From Capitella teleta (lineage: Eukaryota; Annelida; Polychaeta; Capitellidae), in contig KB298831.1 of assembly GCA_000328365.1 (NCBI GenBank), positions 83,114 through 147,113 of the forward strand: a DNA stretch of 64,000 bases, in the 5' to 3' direction. This document shows positions 10,668-23,676 of the stretch, one piece after another. The position numbers and the translations under genes were made by a program. Position 1 is the first letter of the stretch, and every line of letters starts with the position of its first letter. The notes beneath the pieces are model-generated. The model was not told where the DNA came from and did no database searches. It saw only the letters and a program-made list of their open reading frames with translations.

Positions 10668-12487
10668 ATGAACTGCAACGTGCAGCCTCTACCAGAGAAT
10701 GTGAAGGCAGTACAAGAGTTCCCCTTGCCGACCAGCCAGAAACAGCTGCGCACATTTCTAGGGATGATGAACTTTTACCATCGCTTTGTGCCTAACGCCG
10801 CCGCTTTGCTACAGCCCCTCCACGACTTGGTATGCCTCAAGATACCAACAGGCCCGCTTTATTGGAATCAAGAAGATATCCAGGTATTCGAGCGTGCCCA
10901 ACGTCTGCTGTCGTCCGCTGCAACTCTCTCACATCCACTGCCGGATGCGCCTCTGGCCCTCTTTACGGACGCTTCGGATATCGGCGTCCGCGCGTGTCTG
11001 CAACAGTGGCAAGGAAACGTCTGGGTGCCACTCGGATTCTTCAGCCGCAGTCTCAAGATAGCAGAGAAGGAGTACAGCACATTTGATCGCGAGCTCCTCG
11101 CGGCTTTCCTCGCCACTTCCATAACGCAATCGAAGGACCTCGTTGCACGTTGTTCACGGATCATCGTCCGCTCACTCAAGCTTGGAAGAAGACCTCCGAC
11201 TCTTGGTCAGCACGACAGCAGCGACACCTCAGCACCCTCGCAGATTTCTTCGAGGATGTGCAACATCACAGTGGAGAAGACAATGAGGTTGCTGACGCCC
11301 TATCTCGCTCGCCAGTGGATTCCTTCATCGCCTGGGTGTCCTACGACGACAGAGGCTGGCAGAGGCTCAGGCAACTTGTCCCAAAATCAAGGCGTCGCGC
11401 ACAGCAGTCACAGGCATGCGTCTTCAAGATTGCAAGATGCCGGATGCGATCGAGTGCTGCTTTGCGACGTGTCACGAGGATATCCCAAGCCCGTCGTCCC
11501 TCCACCCCTCCGTCAGTGAGTGTTTGACAGCCTGCACGAGCTGTCACGCCCTGGCATCCGCGAATCAGCGAACGCTTTGTTTGGCACAAGGTGTCCGTCG
11601 ATGTCGCGCGATGGTGCCGGGATTGCATACCTTGCCAAGCGTCAAAGGTGCAGTGTCACGTGAAGGCTCCAGTGCAGCAGATTCATGTGCCCGATGCCCC
11701 TTCAAGCACATCCACGTCGACATCGTCGGGCCGCTACCCATGTCACAAGGATACACCAACCTGGCGATCTTTATCGACCGCTGCACAAGGTGGCCAGAGG
11801 TGTTCCCGATGCGCTCAGTCATAGCTGAAGATTGCACCAGAGCGCCTGCAGGGCTGGGTGTCGCGCTACGGTCTTCCCACAGACATCACCAGCGACCGCG
11901 GAGGACAATTCAACTCAACCTAGTGGCAGCACATGGAGGAGACGCTGGGAGCAACTGTTCAACACACTTGTGCTTGCCACGCGCAGTCGAACGGTATGGA
12001 CGAGAGGTGACATCGCTCTCTGAAGGCCTCCCTGATGGCGCGCCTCATCCACCCCTCCTGGATGGAGCAGCTTCCTTGGGTGCTGCTCGACTTGCGCACT
12101 TGCTCTAAAGAGGACCAGCCTGCCTCTCCTGCGGAAATCGTGTTCCGCGGCCGCTTGGAAGTGCCCGGAGACATGGTGCCTCGCCCACCAACGCAGACGC
12201 TTCCGCCGACGCCCAAGATGCCCAAGCACCACGCGCATCCGCACTCCCGTATCTCCAATGAGCTCCGGACAGCGCCATTTGTCTTCATCCGTAAGAATCA
12301 TCAGCGCAGATCATCAGCGGGGCCCTTCAAAGTGCTTTCAAGAGCTGACAAGTGGTTCCTGGTGGACATCGCGGGTCGCCATGACAGGGCGGTGTCTGTG
12401 GACCGGTTGAAAGTGGCACCCACGCCACGCGTTGAAGTGCGAACCAGGAGTGGGGGCATCTCGAGGCCTCCCGCCTATTTCTCCTAA
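10668..12487 (+). mobile_element. broken Ty3/gypsy-type LTR retrotransposon pol remnant
   Basis: Parts lie in the expected pol order. The end of the reverse transcriptase and connection region is at about 10668-10950 (with LRTFLGMMNFYHRFVPN), an RNase H region at about 10950-11330 (FTDASD, and EYSTFDRELLA), and integrase-like sequence at about 11540-12300. This order is characteristic of Ty3/gypsy (Metaviridae) elements. The copy is truncated at its left end, with no gag, protease or catalytic reverse-transcriptase core visible and no LTRs recognised. It is broken, with several interruptions of the reading frame, so it is a fossil. GC content is well above the flanks. Age looks intermediate, since protein similarity is still easy to see. 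Confidence 0.9.
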
Positions 12488-12684
12488 GGGGGAAGCCTTG
12501 TGGCAGACACACTCTTTGAGCAAATAGCAAAAACTCATTTGATTCGATCATCTCAATGTCTGACAATACTAAACCCCTGTCTCTGAATGATAAAGCATTC
12601 AGTTGTCGGAATCCTTTGACTCAATAATATCGGATATACAAAATATTAAAAGCAAAATTAAACAGTGATATTGTTTTCCATGTC

Positions 12685-12782
12685 ATCGATAAGAGTAGGG
12701 GGAAACCCCGGTCCCAGGCCTTCTGTTCTGGCGCCCGTATAATCCGATTGGTTTGGGTGGAGCCGTAAAACCCAAATCACAC
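12685..12782 (+). repeat. SINE 3'-body fragment
   Basis: This matches the 3' half of the tRNA-derived SINE family in this window, from CGATAAGAGTAGGGGGAAAC through the GTTTGGGTGGAGCCGTAAAA block. The tRNA-like head is missing. Confidence 0.85.
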
Positions 12783-13072
12783 AATCCATGTCATGCTAAA
12801 GAACCTCCGAACCTCCTCCTTTCTTGCTATGTAGATTGTCATCAGCAATGCAGGAAATAATAAAATAATACATAACAACACATTCTCAATATCAAATCAG
12901 ATTTTCAAATACATTAATAAATATATTAAAACAATACTCGATTTACTCATACAGACATACAGACATAACGACTACGAAAAAAACAAAAAAACGAAAAACA
13001 AAAAACAAAAAACAAAACAAAAAACAACCCTAAAATTATTTATACTCGAGAAATCACAGGAATGATTTTCAT

Positions 13073-14538
13073 TTAAATGTATTGCCTGTAGTTCCCTTTG
13101 AGATCCACCGAATCGAACTTTTCTTGGAATCGCATCTGCGTCCTCCGATCGGAAAAGCGTGAGAATGCATTGTAGAGGGTACTGAATCTCAAAACAGCCT
13201 CATTTCTCCCAGAGAACCAAGCAAGTATTTCGTCCGAAGTGGCGCCATTTTTCGTATCCCGAGGCACGTACACACTTTTATCTGGAGCGTCATCAGTTGC
13301 TATGGTAACAAATTTAGAAATGGATTCTTTGATATGCTTGGGGACCAGATGGTGGTCGAGGAAAGTGCTCTCCCTATATTCCCCTCTGTAGGCTCTGTCG
13401 AATTCCGTCAGCCTAAGATGGTTCAGCAATGAGCACTGCACACCAGTTTTGGTGTGAAATCGAGGCAGAATGAGGGTTCGGTTCAGCAGAGAACTCACAG
13501 CCAACGCGTTCCTCAGGGCTTTCACCTCCATGTCTCTTGTTTCGGATCCTTTAGTGTTGCTTGGCTCAGCGTTTAAGTAGGTCAAATACCGGCGATCGGG
13601 ATTTGTGTAATAGCCGTCTAAGCCATCGTGAATCCATTGCAGCATTTCACGAAAGCGATACACTTTGGCTTCGATACTCACAATCCAGTTATTGTGAGCA
13701 ACCTTGCAATTATGACAACCAGGCGCAGAGTTGCCAAATACTCGTTCAGTATCTTCATAGAAGGCTTTCCCCGATAAGTATTGCGTCACTGGAAGTTTTT
13801 TGAAACGTAGTCCGTATTTGTGGCCTCTTTTTATGACGGTGTTCAGAGCAACCTGGTCGTCTTTATTTGTCGTTTCAGCGATAACTTTCATGTCTTCAAA
13901 TGCTCTTACTCCGGCCGGTGAGCTTCGGATGAAAACGAAACCCTCGTTGTACACAATTGAGTCCCATAGCGGAGCCAGATCGCAATCCTTTTCAGGACAC
14001 TCCTTCTCAACCTCAGTAAGCGGGTTTGTAAAATAGACAACGTCAACATCGGTATGAAGAACATTGAACCCGAGTTTAAGAGCTTCAAGAATCATGTAAG
14101 TGCGAATGTTCATTTTACGCACGAAATCTTTGCTCATGTACACCGACTCCTTTTCCGAATCAGCGTCACTCATGTAAAGGAAACAAGCTAGCCCCTCTGC
14201 CTGCACAGCTGCGCATGCGCGGGAGCTGGAGGACACCAACAGGAAATGCGTCACTCCATGCGGTTTGAGGCTGCTGTGGTAGAAGTTAAGCGTCATGTTC
14301 AGAGCCCCCGCGTCGAAGTAGGCCATCAGGATGCTGCGGTTGGCGTTGGCTCTGTGCTGCACGGCCTCCGAGAAGGAAGAGAAATGAGTTGCGTCGGGTT
14401 TGTGGACGCCCAGGGGAAGAGGGAGAGGGGCAGGGAGGCAGGTCTGGTCATGATGCCCGGAATTAGCGAAGAGCAATTTTAAGAAAATTATGGAACCGAT
14501 GACGAGAATGAAGACAGCGATCTTCAGACTGTACCGCT
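13073..14538 (-). CDS. GT77-like nucleotide-diphospho-sugar transferase, type II membrane protein
   Basis: A single large exon encodes about 488 residues. A signal-anchor helix (AVFILVIGSIIFLKLLF) sits near the N-terminus, followed by a lumenal domain containing the DxD-type motif HTDVDVVYF and an LFYxSD-like core. This fits nucleotide-diphospho-sugar transferase proteins of the GT77 type, which use metal-bound sugar nucleotides in the Golgi. The exon start is set by TTTTCTTCCAG at 14539-14549 on the minus strand, a strong acceptor. The ATG at 14578 lies inside that intron-like stretch and is probably not the true start, so a short upstream exon is missing. Donor sugar and acceptor cannot be read from sequence. 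The C-terminal 150 residues contain ALAVSSLLNRTLILPRF, resembling a second glycosyltransferase-like segment seen in related plant and algal proteins (from memory, not checked). Confidence 0.8.
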
Positions 14539-14926
14539 CTGGAAGAAAAGACAGACAGCATGAATCACATATTGACATTTATCGTTTAGATACATAATTA
14601 ACGAATAACAGATGAATAAATATTATTTTGAGGATAAGTCATAATAAGAATTTTACCTACCATATGACATACCATACATACCATACATACCATACATACC
14701 ATAGAACAATAAAATAATAAGCATAACACTACAAATAACCTTTTTTTTTCTTCTCAAGAGTAAGTCGATAATTACGCGTAATAATAATTACGATATTTAC
14801 GCTTTTGTGGGCTCCCAATGAAAATAGCCGCAATACATGCTGGAACAAGTTGCATTGGAGATAACTGCATTGGCGGTAAGGTGGTCATTCAGAATTACAA
14901 TTGACAAAGATTAGAGAGAAACTGAT
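14539..14926. other. AT-rich DNA upstream of the GT77-like exon
   Basis: Probably contains an intron of the minus-strand transferase gene. A (CATAC)n-like run (ACCATACATACCATACATAC) lies at about 14660-14700. No further exon could be supported. Confidence 0.4.
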
Positions 14927-15211
14927 GGGCACCGAATAGCTCAGTGGGTTAAACCGGCGGACTGTAATCCTATGCCGACCGTGGGGATCGAGGTCCCGGG
15001 TTCGAGACCCGATGAGGCCACGGGCGTTATGATTGTGAACCGTTATGATTGTAATCCGTTATAATTTTAATTCTTCGGTGACTCTGCAGTGCTGCCCAAC
15101 TGCGTCACAAGGCCTGTGCACTACTGTCTATGGTGGGTGGTATGCAGGATAAAGAACACTTGGTGATTGATCGATAAGAGTAGGGGGAAACCCCGGTCCC
15201 GGCCGGGCCTT
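14927..15211 (+). repeat. tRNA-Tyr-like SINE, near full length
   Basis: The head begins GGGCACCGAATAGCTCAGTG, with an A box (TAGCTCAGTGGGTT) and a B box (GGTTCGAGACCC). The anticodon-arm region GGACTGTAATCC closely resembles tRNA-Tyr (GTA). A body follows containing GCAGTGCTGCCCAACTGCG, TATGGTGGTATGCAGGATAA and the GTAGGGGGAAACCCC hairpin. The copy is truncated at its 3' end. Related pieces lie at 12685, 16345, 20160, 20660, 27441 and 42553. Confidence 0.85.
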
Positions 15212-18200
15212 TGACAGTTCAAATTATCTGAAATCCTTTGGAATAAAGCATGGCTCCCACATCTAGAAGAAAGCGAAACGCATCTGCACTCACGAAAGTG
15301 GTTTTCTTGCATTAATAAGGCAACAGAAACATCACGTGTTGCTGCCTCAAGACTTTGCATCTCATATCGTCCTATTTGATTAATGCAACAATCTATTACA
15401 GTGTACGGGTGGAGACACTAATATTTTATACCCTACAGGCTCATTCATTAACATTAAATTTACATCTTCAAAAGATAATTAAAATAGGTATTGCAGATAC
15501 TACATTATGCACACATATTGCACAACACTCCTGTGGCTCATGCATGATGAACAGAAAATGTGAGCAGTTATCTAGAAACGACTGAAAGGATTACGCGTTG
15601 TTAAGATTACTTTATTATATTGATACTCTACTTGGAATATTTTGTTGAAGGTAAATTAAAGCCGATATGAATTGATTGGTTGAGTTATTACGAGCTTGAA
15701 GCTTACCACCAATACCGTAGTTAAATTATGTAGTATTGGAGTCACTATGTCACGCGTGAACTCCGCAAATATTAATGCTCTTCATTGTTAGAATGAACAG
15801 GTCGGGCACATTGGGATGGGGTTGATTGTGACATAATAATAGGCACAATTTGAGGGTTGTTCTTATTACGGTTGCACATACATAACTTTAGTTAAGTGCA
15901 GATATGACTCAACCCTGTCTAACTTTGGTGCACTCTAGCGAATTACTTTAGGAATGCAAAGGTCTTTTCCATTGAATTCAATCAATGCAATAAGTTTTAT
16001 TGATCAAACATACCTTTTTTTAACATTCAAGTGCCAGTAGTGAATGACATGTAAATATATAGCAGCATAACAATGTATTTTAGTATCTAATTTTTACAAA
16101 CTCGGCTTTCCACTTATAATGTTGAAAACATTTGCTTTTAGTCAACATGCCAATGTACAGGGTTTTAACATCGCTGATTTTTATTTCTCATGGCATATCA
16201 ATACTCAACAAATGTCAATTTTTGTTACATTTTACCTGTCTTGTAATTTTTATGCATATTCTTTAATGTTTGTCTATATCTTTTAGGGATTCATTGATGT
16301 TTACAAAAAGCTACACACTATGTACGGTTAGTACCGTTAGCAGCTACCACGAGGTAATGGGGAGAAAGGCTGGGCGCTATGTACTACTGCCTATGGTGTT
16401 ATGTAGGGAATTAATCCCTCAGGATATATCGATAAGATTAGGGAATAATCCTAATTATGGGCTTCTGTTAGGGCACACGTATCACTGGAATGGTGAAGCC
16501 GTAATGTTGCATGAGCCTGATCTTGGACCTTTCCATGTTGCAAAAGCTCGGTCTAAAGCCTTTCCATGTTGCATCAGGTGGGCCTGAGACCTTTTCATGT
16601 TGCAAGATGCTTATCTCTAATGCACAGTCTCTATCGGACACCCTTCCTCCCGCAGTCGTTAAAAATAACCACCTTGATAATCAGTGATACCAACCGTTGA
16701 TAAGAGTTGCGGTATCAGGGCGAACGGGGCACGGCGAATGTGTGCAAAAAGTTTCGACTTAGGAATCTGGAATTATCCGCACAAAGCATCACAGGTCGTT
16801 GATCAAACTATTCAATTCATTTATTCCCAAGACGACGTTCTGATTAGGAATACAGTCTGCGCCATGGAGAGCACACAATTATGAAGATAGTGTGACGTAA
16901 CTGGCAACTGGCAGGATTGGGCCTTCGGGTGTGTTGGCTTAACATATGTTACAAGATCGAAGTGTCGTATCAAGATAATATCAACACGATGTCCTAATAA
17001 CAAACTTATTCCTTGGACACTTAATTTTGGAGGTCACGATTAAGAACAAACAATTGAACAATTGAAATGGATTTGTCATTGCGTAATCTCATTATGATTG
17101 CATAGAAACGTTTGGTGTGAAATCTATTCCTATCCCATACATTTTATGAATTTAAAAATATTGGTGTTTGCAGCAAGTGTGCAAACTGATTGATAAATAA
17201 AGTATGATGAATTTATTATTGTTTGTTTGTGTGGAGCAGCACAAAGGTTTGTTTGATTTGCATTTTCCTCGCTGCACCAATTCATGCGCGAATGCACATT
17301 GAACCTATGAATATGCTATAATGCAATATATGGAGAATAGTCGGTGTGTACGAGGATGTTGGTACGAATGTATACGAAATTCAGCGTAATTTTAATACAT
17401 ACAAGTATTAGCACAACAATCAGCTATCAACTCATGGACTTTGTACAGTTTTGGTTTCTACACCATACAAGAGAGAAGAAACGAAACCATAAAAACACAG
17501 ACAACGGAAAAAGGGTCAGGAAAGAAGAATACCTGATGACCGGTACATGCAATGGACTGTACTTACTTGGTACACACATTGTGTAGCTGTTTATTCTGCT
17601 ATCCTGACACCAAGAATCGTTCCCATGAAGTACTTAATATTCATGGTGTGTGTGAACAGTCGCGGTGTGAACTGAGAAAATAACTCCTGCCGCTGGCGAA
17701 GCAAGTGGTATCGATCGATGCGAATTTCGTTTGGCGAATCGGGTAAACTTCACAAGCGTCGTTGATAAGCGGGCTGCACTTCAAGTCGGCAATCATTGCA
17801 CTTATCACTCGAAATGGGACATCGGGCAACTAAATCCGCCGTGTTCGAGAATGGTCAGGGCTCCGGATCTAGAAGACAGAGCGTTATATTGTTTGTTTCA
17901 CTAGGACCATAAATCAATATTTCGAATAATTTCGCTTTATACAAAGCTATTTTAAATTAATTAACGTGACATTCACTTTTTTCATAATTTATTGAGGCGA
18001 GGATACGAAGAAATGCTGACTTTCTTGGGCTTTTATATATGTTTCTCACGAATTCCATCTGCAACCGACAGGCCCTTGTATACAGAGTGGGAAAATTCAG
18101 TATATTCCTCAATCATTGATGTAAGTTTTTTGAAAAAACATCTATCATAATTATTGGCACCGTAATTTACATTATAAATCCTGTGTGGTTCACATAAAAA

Positions 18201-19215
18201 TCCTCAAATTAATTTCCATTCATTTTATGTTATATCGTGTGGAGCTGCAACACCACGTAGAACATTTATCGGCTGTTTAGTCGGTCAGCCGACTGGGATT
18301 TATTTAGACAAGTTCAGATCGACTGCATTGAGAATGCATTTACGTGCATTATATACGTGTATATTAATGCATGTATGCTTTTGCTAGCATGTATCGAGCT
18401 GTAGGCACAAGAATTTGGATCTTACAAAGCTCAGTCTAGTGAATATCTACCCTTGATACCCTTATCACGTGCTGATGTTCTCCTCGTCCCGACTGCCCAG
18501 AAGCCCTGCTCATCTCAGCTGCAATCGATGCCACGCCGCTTTACCTGATGCTCCGATGTCGCTAGATCCCAAAAAGCCCAGACACAGGATCCATCATCAT
18601 GATCGGTTCTGTCACAATCGGAGTGTGGAGCCCCAGCGGTCACTTCACATATCCAGAGCAGTTCGTCATTTCTTGGCTAGCCCAAAAGGCTGCATGCTAC
18701 AGGGACTGGATCGCGATGCTGGCCAATTAGACGTAGAATGTGTGTCCTGCCCACCCCGGGTATGTGACACTTCGTGCATTTACATTAAAAAGCGCATAAT
18801 AAAACTAGTATGAGACTCCACCCTGACTAACTTCGCCGCACCCATGCAAATAACTTAGAAGCGCACAAAACTCAGTAAGCGAGCATATAAGGACCAAACT
18901 CAATGCAGTGAATGCTTACTGCCTGTAAATGATGCTATTATACACTACATGTATCTAGAAGGCTGGTGAGACTTCCTATAGCACAAAACGTGTCCTCAAT
19001 TCAATTCAATCTTAAGAAATTACATTGGTGACCCTTGATGAAAACTTTTTTTTACATTCAAGGGTAGGTAAAGAAGCGGTGCTTAAAGTTATGCATCACC
19101 AGTGTTAAGTGTCTACTGCTTTTTTAATGCTTACTTTTTCTTCTTCTGCCACATAGACAACAGAGGGGTAAGTGTATAGAATGCACACCACGCATATCAT
19201 CACTTGAGAAACATG
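15212..19215. other. AT-rich intergenic DNA
   Basis: No gene can be supported. A decayed SINE lies at 16345-16530. Short open frames across 16.2-18.9 kb lack domain or splice support. Confidence 0.5.
16345..16530 (+). repeat. decayed SINE copy
   Basis: It shows the same block order as the SINE body (TGGGCGCTATGTACTACTGCC, a TATCGATAAGATTAGGG block, then GCTTCTGTTAGGGC) with many substitutions. It is the oldest-looking member seen here. Confidence 0.7.
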
Positions 19216-19216
19216 C

Positions 19217-19218
<2 letters not shown>

Positions 19219-19261
<43 letters not shown>

Positions 19262-19350
19262 CGTGTATATCTGCAGAGATGTTTTTAATACTTATATATA
19301 TATATATCGATCGTGTATATCTGCAGAGATGTTTTTAGTACTTCGAACGC
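19219..19350. repeat. (TA)n microsatellite and 50-bp tandem duplication
   Basis: About 20 TA units are followed by a unit containing TCGATCGTGTATATCTGCAG that recurs with a 50-bp period (19257 and 19307). The second unit leads into a repeat shared with 26990-27208. Confidence 0.85.
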
Positions 19351-19540
19351 ATTAAATTGATAATCTCAGTTGTTGAATAAATCATTTTATATCATAAATT
19401 GATTAATCAGGTAATTTTCAAAAGCAAATGTATTTTTTACGAGATATTTAGGTCAGCCATTATGGTATACCAAACGCGGATCTGCAAATCATTTTGCATC
19501 AGAAATGAGGATAAATTTACTATTTTTAAACCAAAATTTA
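19308..19540 (+). repeat. dispersed repeat X, copy 1
   Basis: A stretch of about 230 bp from CGTGTATATCTGCAGAG to GCATCAGAAATGAGGATA recurs in inverted orientation at 26990-27208 with roughly 85% identity by eye and a few indels. No coding signature or terminal repeat was found. Confidence 0.8.
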
Positions 19541-19929
19541 CTTCTATGAGAGACGTTTTTCTGTTTTACGAATCGAGAATCGGAATTAATTGATTCATGT
19601 TTTTACAGAATTTTTTATAATTATCTCGATATATCTCAGGTGTTATCCAAATTATCGCATTGACACATTTACACAGTAGGCCCTATACATCTTACTAAAT
19701 CGGGGGTTTTAATTAATTAGCTCCAATTTCAAGGTCTTAATGGTAACTAATGCAATTAATTACATAAAATATGATTTTTAAATTTTGTTTTTAATTTAGA
19801 TATTTTTCTCAGCAGAGTAAACCGTGCCCTGTCGATTAATTTATAAATAATAAATCTATGAAAATTCAATAAATGTATATCGCATTATATCAGTATTTAA
19901 ATATTTATAATATTGCAGATAATCTCAGA

Positions 19930-20107
19930 GTTATTCGACTTTTGTCAAACATTATCAACATTTGTTGTGTACTCATTACGTTTTTGATCATGTTTGACAA
20001 AGGTCGAATAACTGCAATTATACGTGATATTGATTTGATTGATTGACACAACATATACTCTTGTTTGTTGCGTCTCTATATATTGTACACTTTTAAGCTC
20101 TCGCTCT
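19930..20107 (+). repeat. dispersed repeat B with fold-back, copy 1
   Basis: It starts with a fold-back: 19930-19958 pairs with 19984-20012 at 27 of 29 positions, with a 25-bp loop. The rest, up to AAGCTCTCGC, matches 25030-25190 in inverted orientation. In the second copy repeat B joins repeat A directly. Here A lies 750 bp downstream and on the other side. Confidence 0.75.
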
Positions 20108-20159
20108 TTGGAGTAAAACGATATGGCCGTGTTAACAGCATTTTACGATATTTTTTTCA

Positions 20160-20306
20160 GTCAGAGTTGGGCAGCACTGTTGAGTCACCGAAGAATTACA
20201 ATTGTAATTCACAACCATAACGCCCGTGGCCTGATCGGGTCTCGAACCAATCGGATGGCATAGGATTGCAGACAGCGGTTTAACCCACTGTGCTATTCGG
20301 TGCCCC
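20160..20306 (-). repeat. SINE head, inverted fragment
   Basis: Read on the minus strand, it runs from the GGGCACCGAATAGC head (next to a C-run at about 20305-20319) through the B-box region to GCAGTGCTGCCCAACT equivalents, then stops. The complementary body piece lies at 20660-20857 on the plus strand. Confidence 0.8.
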
Positions 20307-20659
20307 CCCCCCCCCCCCAGCGAATTGTGGTGATATCGGTTTGAACAACTGACAACGACACATTTGCGTGTCATGATCTCTCAATCGGGAATATCTTCAA
20401 ACGTCGAATGAGCAACAGAACCAGACGCGAGAAGTGTTCGATGGAAAAGTGCGTTATGATATCACCATCAGAACAAACTTTTTACACGCGCAATACGGTA
20501 ATACGCAAACCAATCAGAAATGCGGGATAGGTAGTCTACCGTAGACCTACTCAAACTATGTAAAAGTACAGTGCCACTTCCTCTCGTTTGCTACTTCCGC
20601 TAGTCTCAGCGCCTTTGACATACACTGGCCAATAGGAATAGTCCATCTATAGAGTCCAT

Positions 20660-20857
20660 ATCATTGGACTCTGCAGTGCTGCCCAACTGCGTAACAAGGT
20701 CGGGCGCTGTGTACTACTGTTTATGGTGGTATGCAGGATAAAGAACCCTTGGGATTTATCGATAAGAGTAGGGGGAAACCCCGGTCCCAGGCCTTCTGTT
20801 CTGGCGCCCGAATCATCCGATTGGTTTGGGTGGAGCCGTGAAACCCCATCATGCATC
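20660..20857 (+). repeat. SINE body fragment
   Basis: This carries the SINE body from ACTCTGCAGTGCTGCCCAAC through GTTTGGGTGGAGCCGTGAAA. It lacks the tRNA-like head and faces the inverted head piece at 20160-20306. Confidence 0.85.
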
Positions 20858-20859
20858 AC

Positions 20860-20995
20860 GCATTACTTCAACGGCGGAACGAAATGCCTTTGCACCCCTT
20901 TTCCGCCGCTTTACACTTGATACACTCGATACAGTTGATTGCGAGCCGGGGTTTCGAGGGCCATGCGCGGTCTAACTGTTACTAGGTCTATTGTT
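20860..20995 (+). repeat. dispersed repeat A, copy 1
   Basis: The sequence from TTCAACGGCGGAACGAAATG to CTAACTGTTACTAGGTCTAT matches 25190-25325 in inverted orientation. No coding content was recognised. Confidence 0.8.
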
Positions 20996-21584
20996 TCCAC
21001 GACCAAAATTGCGACTCCCTCTGTACAACTTGCTTTGCAATCCTGCATTGCCAAATGATGTATCAGTGTTTGCTTCGTAGAAAATATAAAGCCATTGTTT
21101 TTATTTCCAACACAAATATGGATAAAATATTTTAATTTGTGTGATGCCTGATGTAAATTTGCGTGCTTCTAGCTAAACTAGTCTTGTTTTATATTCAAAT
21201 AGAAAGAATATCATACAGAGTACATTGTATAGTAGTGTACACACTACGCTACCGCTTCGGGAGCTAACTGTATAAGAAGTGTATTAGGACGCTATTGCAA
21301 AACAAATCGATTTGAAAGTTTTATTATAATTAAGAACAGCAATCAATACGCGATTACGCAGTCTAGGCATTTTTATGATTGGACAATAAAATGAATTTAA
21401 TTGTGATACTATTTTGCACATCAAGATAAGACCTAAACGCTTGCAAGTCAGTTGCTGGTAATAATCTGGGTCAAGTAATGTACAACAATCGAGGTCAGGT
21501 AATGAATATTAAAATATACCCACGTGACAGTAAATATACTAAATATTTATGAGTGCTGGACAGAACCTATGCCGGATAAACAAG

Positions 21585-22103
21585 CATTTGAACTAAAAGG
21601 TTGGCTTTAAGTGAAAGCATTTTCTGAATATAAATGAATAAAAGATCGAAGGACACATAGTGAAACATCATATAGTTGAAAATTACAATTGCAGCACTAA
21701 TTGTAGGTAGTATGACGTATATATTGTGAAAATAGTGAAATAAATTTATGAGGTAGAGGAAGTGATTTTATCAAACAGGCAGATCATGGCTAGGCGATAA
21801 CATAAATGTATGTGGTGAACATGTCATGGCTAGATAATACCAAGGTAACAAGAACGATTATGAAAATATAAAATGTACGTGAAAAAAAAGAGGCTAGAGC
21901 TTGATGAGGATGAAGTCGATGTCAATGCCATAGTATGTTCTTAAGCCGACTGAATATGAAATGTCAACAGTTGTGTCGCTCTGAAATTTAAGAACAAGAA
22001 TTATAGCAAAGGAATCATGGAACACGCAAACAACAACACACATCAATCAGTGATGTACTGGAATGCTGTCAGTATTTAATTTCGCCCAAAATCCGCACTT
22101 CGT
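21585..22103 (+). repeat. segmental duplicate, copy 1 (uninterrupted)
   Basis: About 520 bp from ATTTGAACTAAAAGG to CCGCACTTCGTA is repeated in the same orientation at 23677-24561 at roughly 90% identity by eye. This copy preserves the uninterrupted site CGATAACATAAATGTATGTG, where copy 2 has a LINE insertion. Confidence 0.9.
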
Positions 22104-23676
22104 AATGTACACAACGATATTATCTTAATTTAATACCAAAAAGGCTATAAAGTTCCAAGGCTAGGGTTAATAGGGTTAATTTACTAGTATTAACTTGGGT
22201 TAACTGGGGTTATCTAGGCATAAAAAGGTCAGCTAAAATGCATGGAAGCAGAACATATGTTACTCTCCTGCTTATGTTTGCTTCTAAGGCAAAATAACTC
22301 ACACGATTGGAAGGTCAGTGTTAAGGTTTAAATGTACATGTGTCACATATATTAATTCGCCGTTATATTTCTCCGTGGTGGGAGCATTCTTCGTAAATGC
22401 ACGAAACAACCATTCAACTCCGTTTTGAACAACGTCAATCATGATGCCAGAATTAAGATTGGCGTTTGCTAAGCTTCTCGCGTCATTGTGCACTTTTTCG
22501 TGAGTTGGATTCCCCATAAACTGGATGTTTGCCATGGTCTATTTTTCACACAGGAAGCAGCGCTGGGGACTTCATTAAGGAAATGCAGCGTGGCGATGCA
22601 CACGTGTACAAAATTGGAAATTTATAACTTCAGAATTATCTGCATTGGAATAAATGAATAATAATAATAAAAAAACACAAGAAATAAAAAACAACAACTA
22701 TAATTGGCCATAACCAGATCAGATATTTAAAACTGTCTGTGTTAAGGTTGAAATACAATTTTTAATGGTGATCTAGAAATAAACAGCATATTTATGCGAG
22801 TTTTTGTCTACTCCAGTTAGAGCATAATGATCTGATAGCCCATGAACTTTGAATATCCCTGCAGTGATATTGAATGAACATTATGACCTTTTCATCGCAT
22901 TATCCATGAAATACCTTTGATTCTGCGTTAAATTCGTTTGCAGTTGCGATGATCGTTTCAGCAGTTGCTTATCCAAAACAACGAAAACGACCGAAGAATG
23001 ACAGCTAAAGTAAAGTCGGATGGTTGCCTTGGCGACCATAAATGACCAATCCCAAGGTGGTCGCATATTTGATCGTGTGCCATATATGGGAGTACCAAAA
23101 AGTGACATCCTGATGCTCTGTGTCAAGATAAGAGAGTTCTCGCAAGTGGCTGACCCCGTTCAGTGCGCCTCACAAGCAGCAAAGCATAGCAGACGCCAAT
23201 TAACAGGATGTCATGTCGTGTTACTGAATTAACTGTGCTTATAGTCCCGAATCCAAATGCGGACTCACGCAGGTGCGTGCTGCATATAAAACGTTATGTG
23301 CCGCAAATTCAATTTTGGGGCATTTTTTATACCTTTTTTTTCACTGTGACCGGTATATATAGGACATGTAGAAAACATATATATTGCTATCTCATTCCCA
23401 CGAATTAGGTACTCACGGGAACGACATTGTTAACTCCACGAACCTACGCGTATCTTATCCCGGCTGAGACTCATAATTATACACTTCTTGCTTGGTTTGA
23501 ACAAGTGCTTTGGCGAAATTTCGGCAACAAAATCACAAATCTGGAATCAAATGAACGCCGCGATTGCTGAGATTGTTATCTGATCCGCCATTAGCTGGAT
23601 GGCCTGATTGCTTACTGAGCTATGATTTTTGATAGGACAATATAAAGCTCACGATGAATACATTTTTAAAACAAAT
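22104..23676. other. AT-rich spacer between the duplicated segments
   Basis: No gene supported. A minus-strand open frame of 78 codons at 22299-22535 starts MANIQFMGNP but shows no known domain, splice context or codon-use support. Confidence 0.4.

Noticed and set aside
10668-12487. Live LTR element
   Set aside because: Truncated, with several frame interruptions and no LTRs recognised, so treated as a fossil remnant.
14927-15015. Functional tRNA-Tyr gene
   Set aside because: The acceptor arm does not close, and the same head recurs fused to the SINE body at other sites.
18469-18813. 114-codon open frame
   Set aside because: No family signature and no splice sites, within AT-rich repeat-laden DNA.
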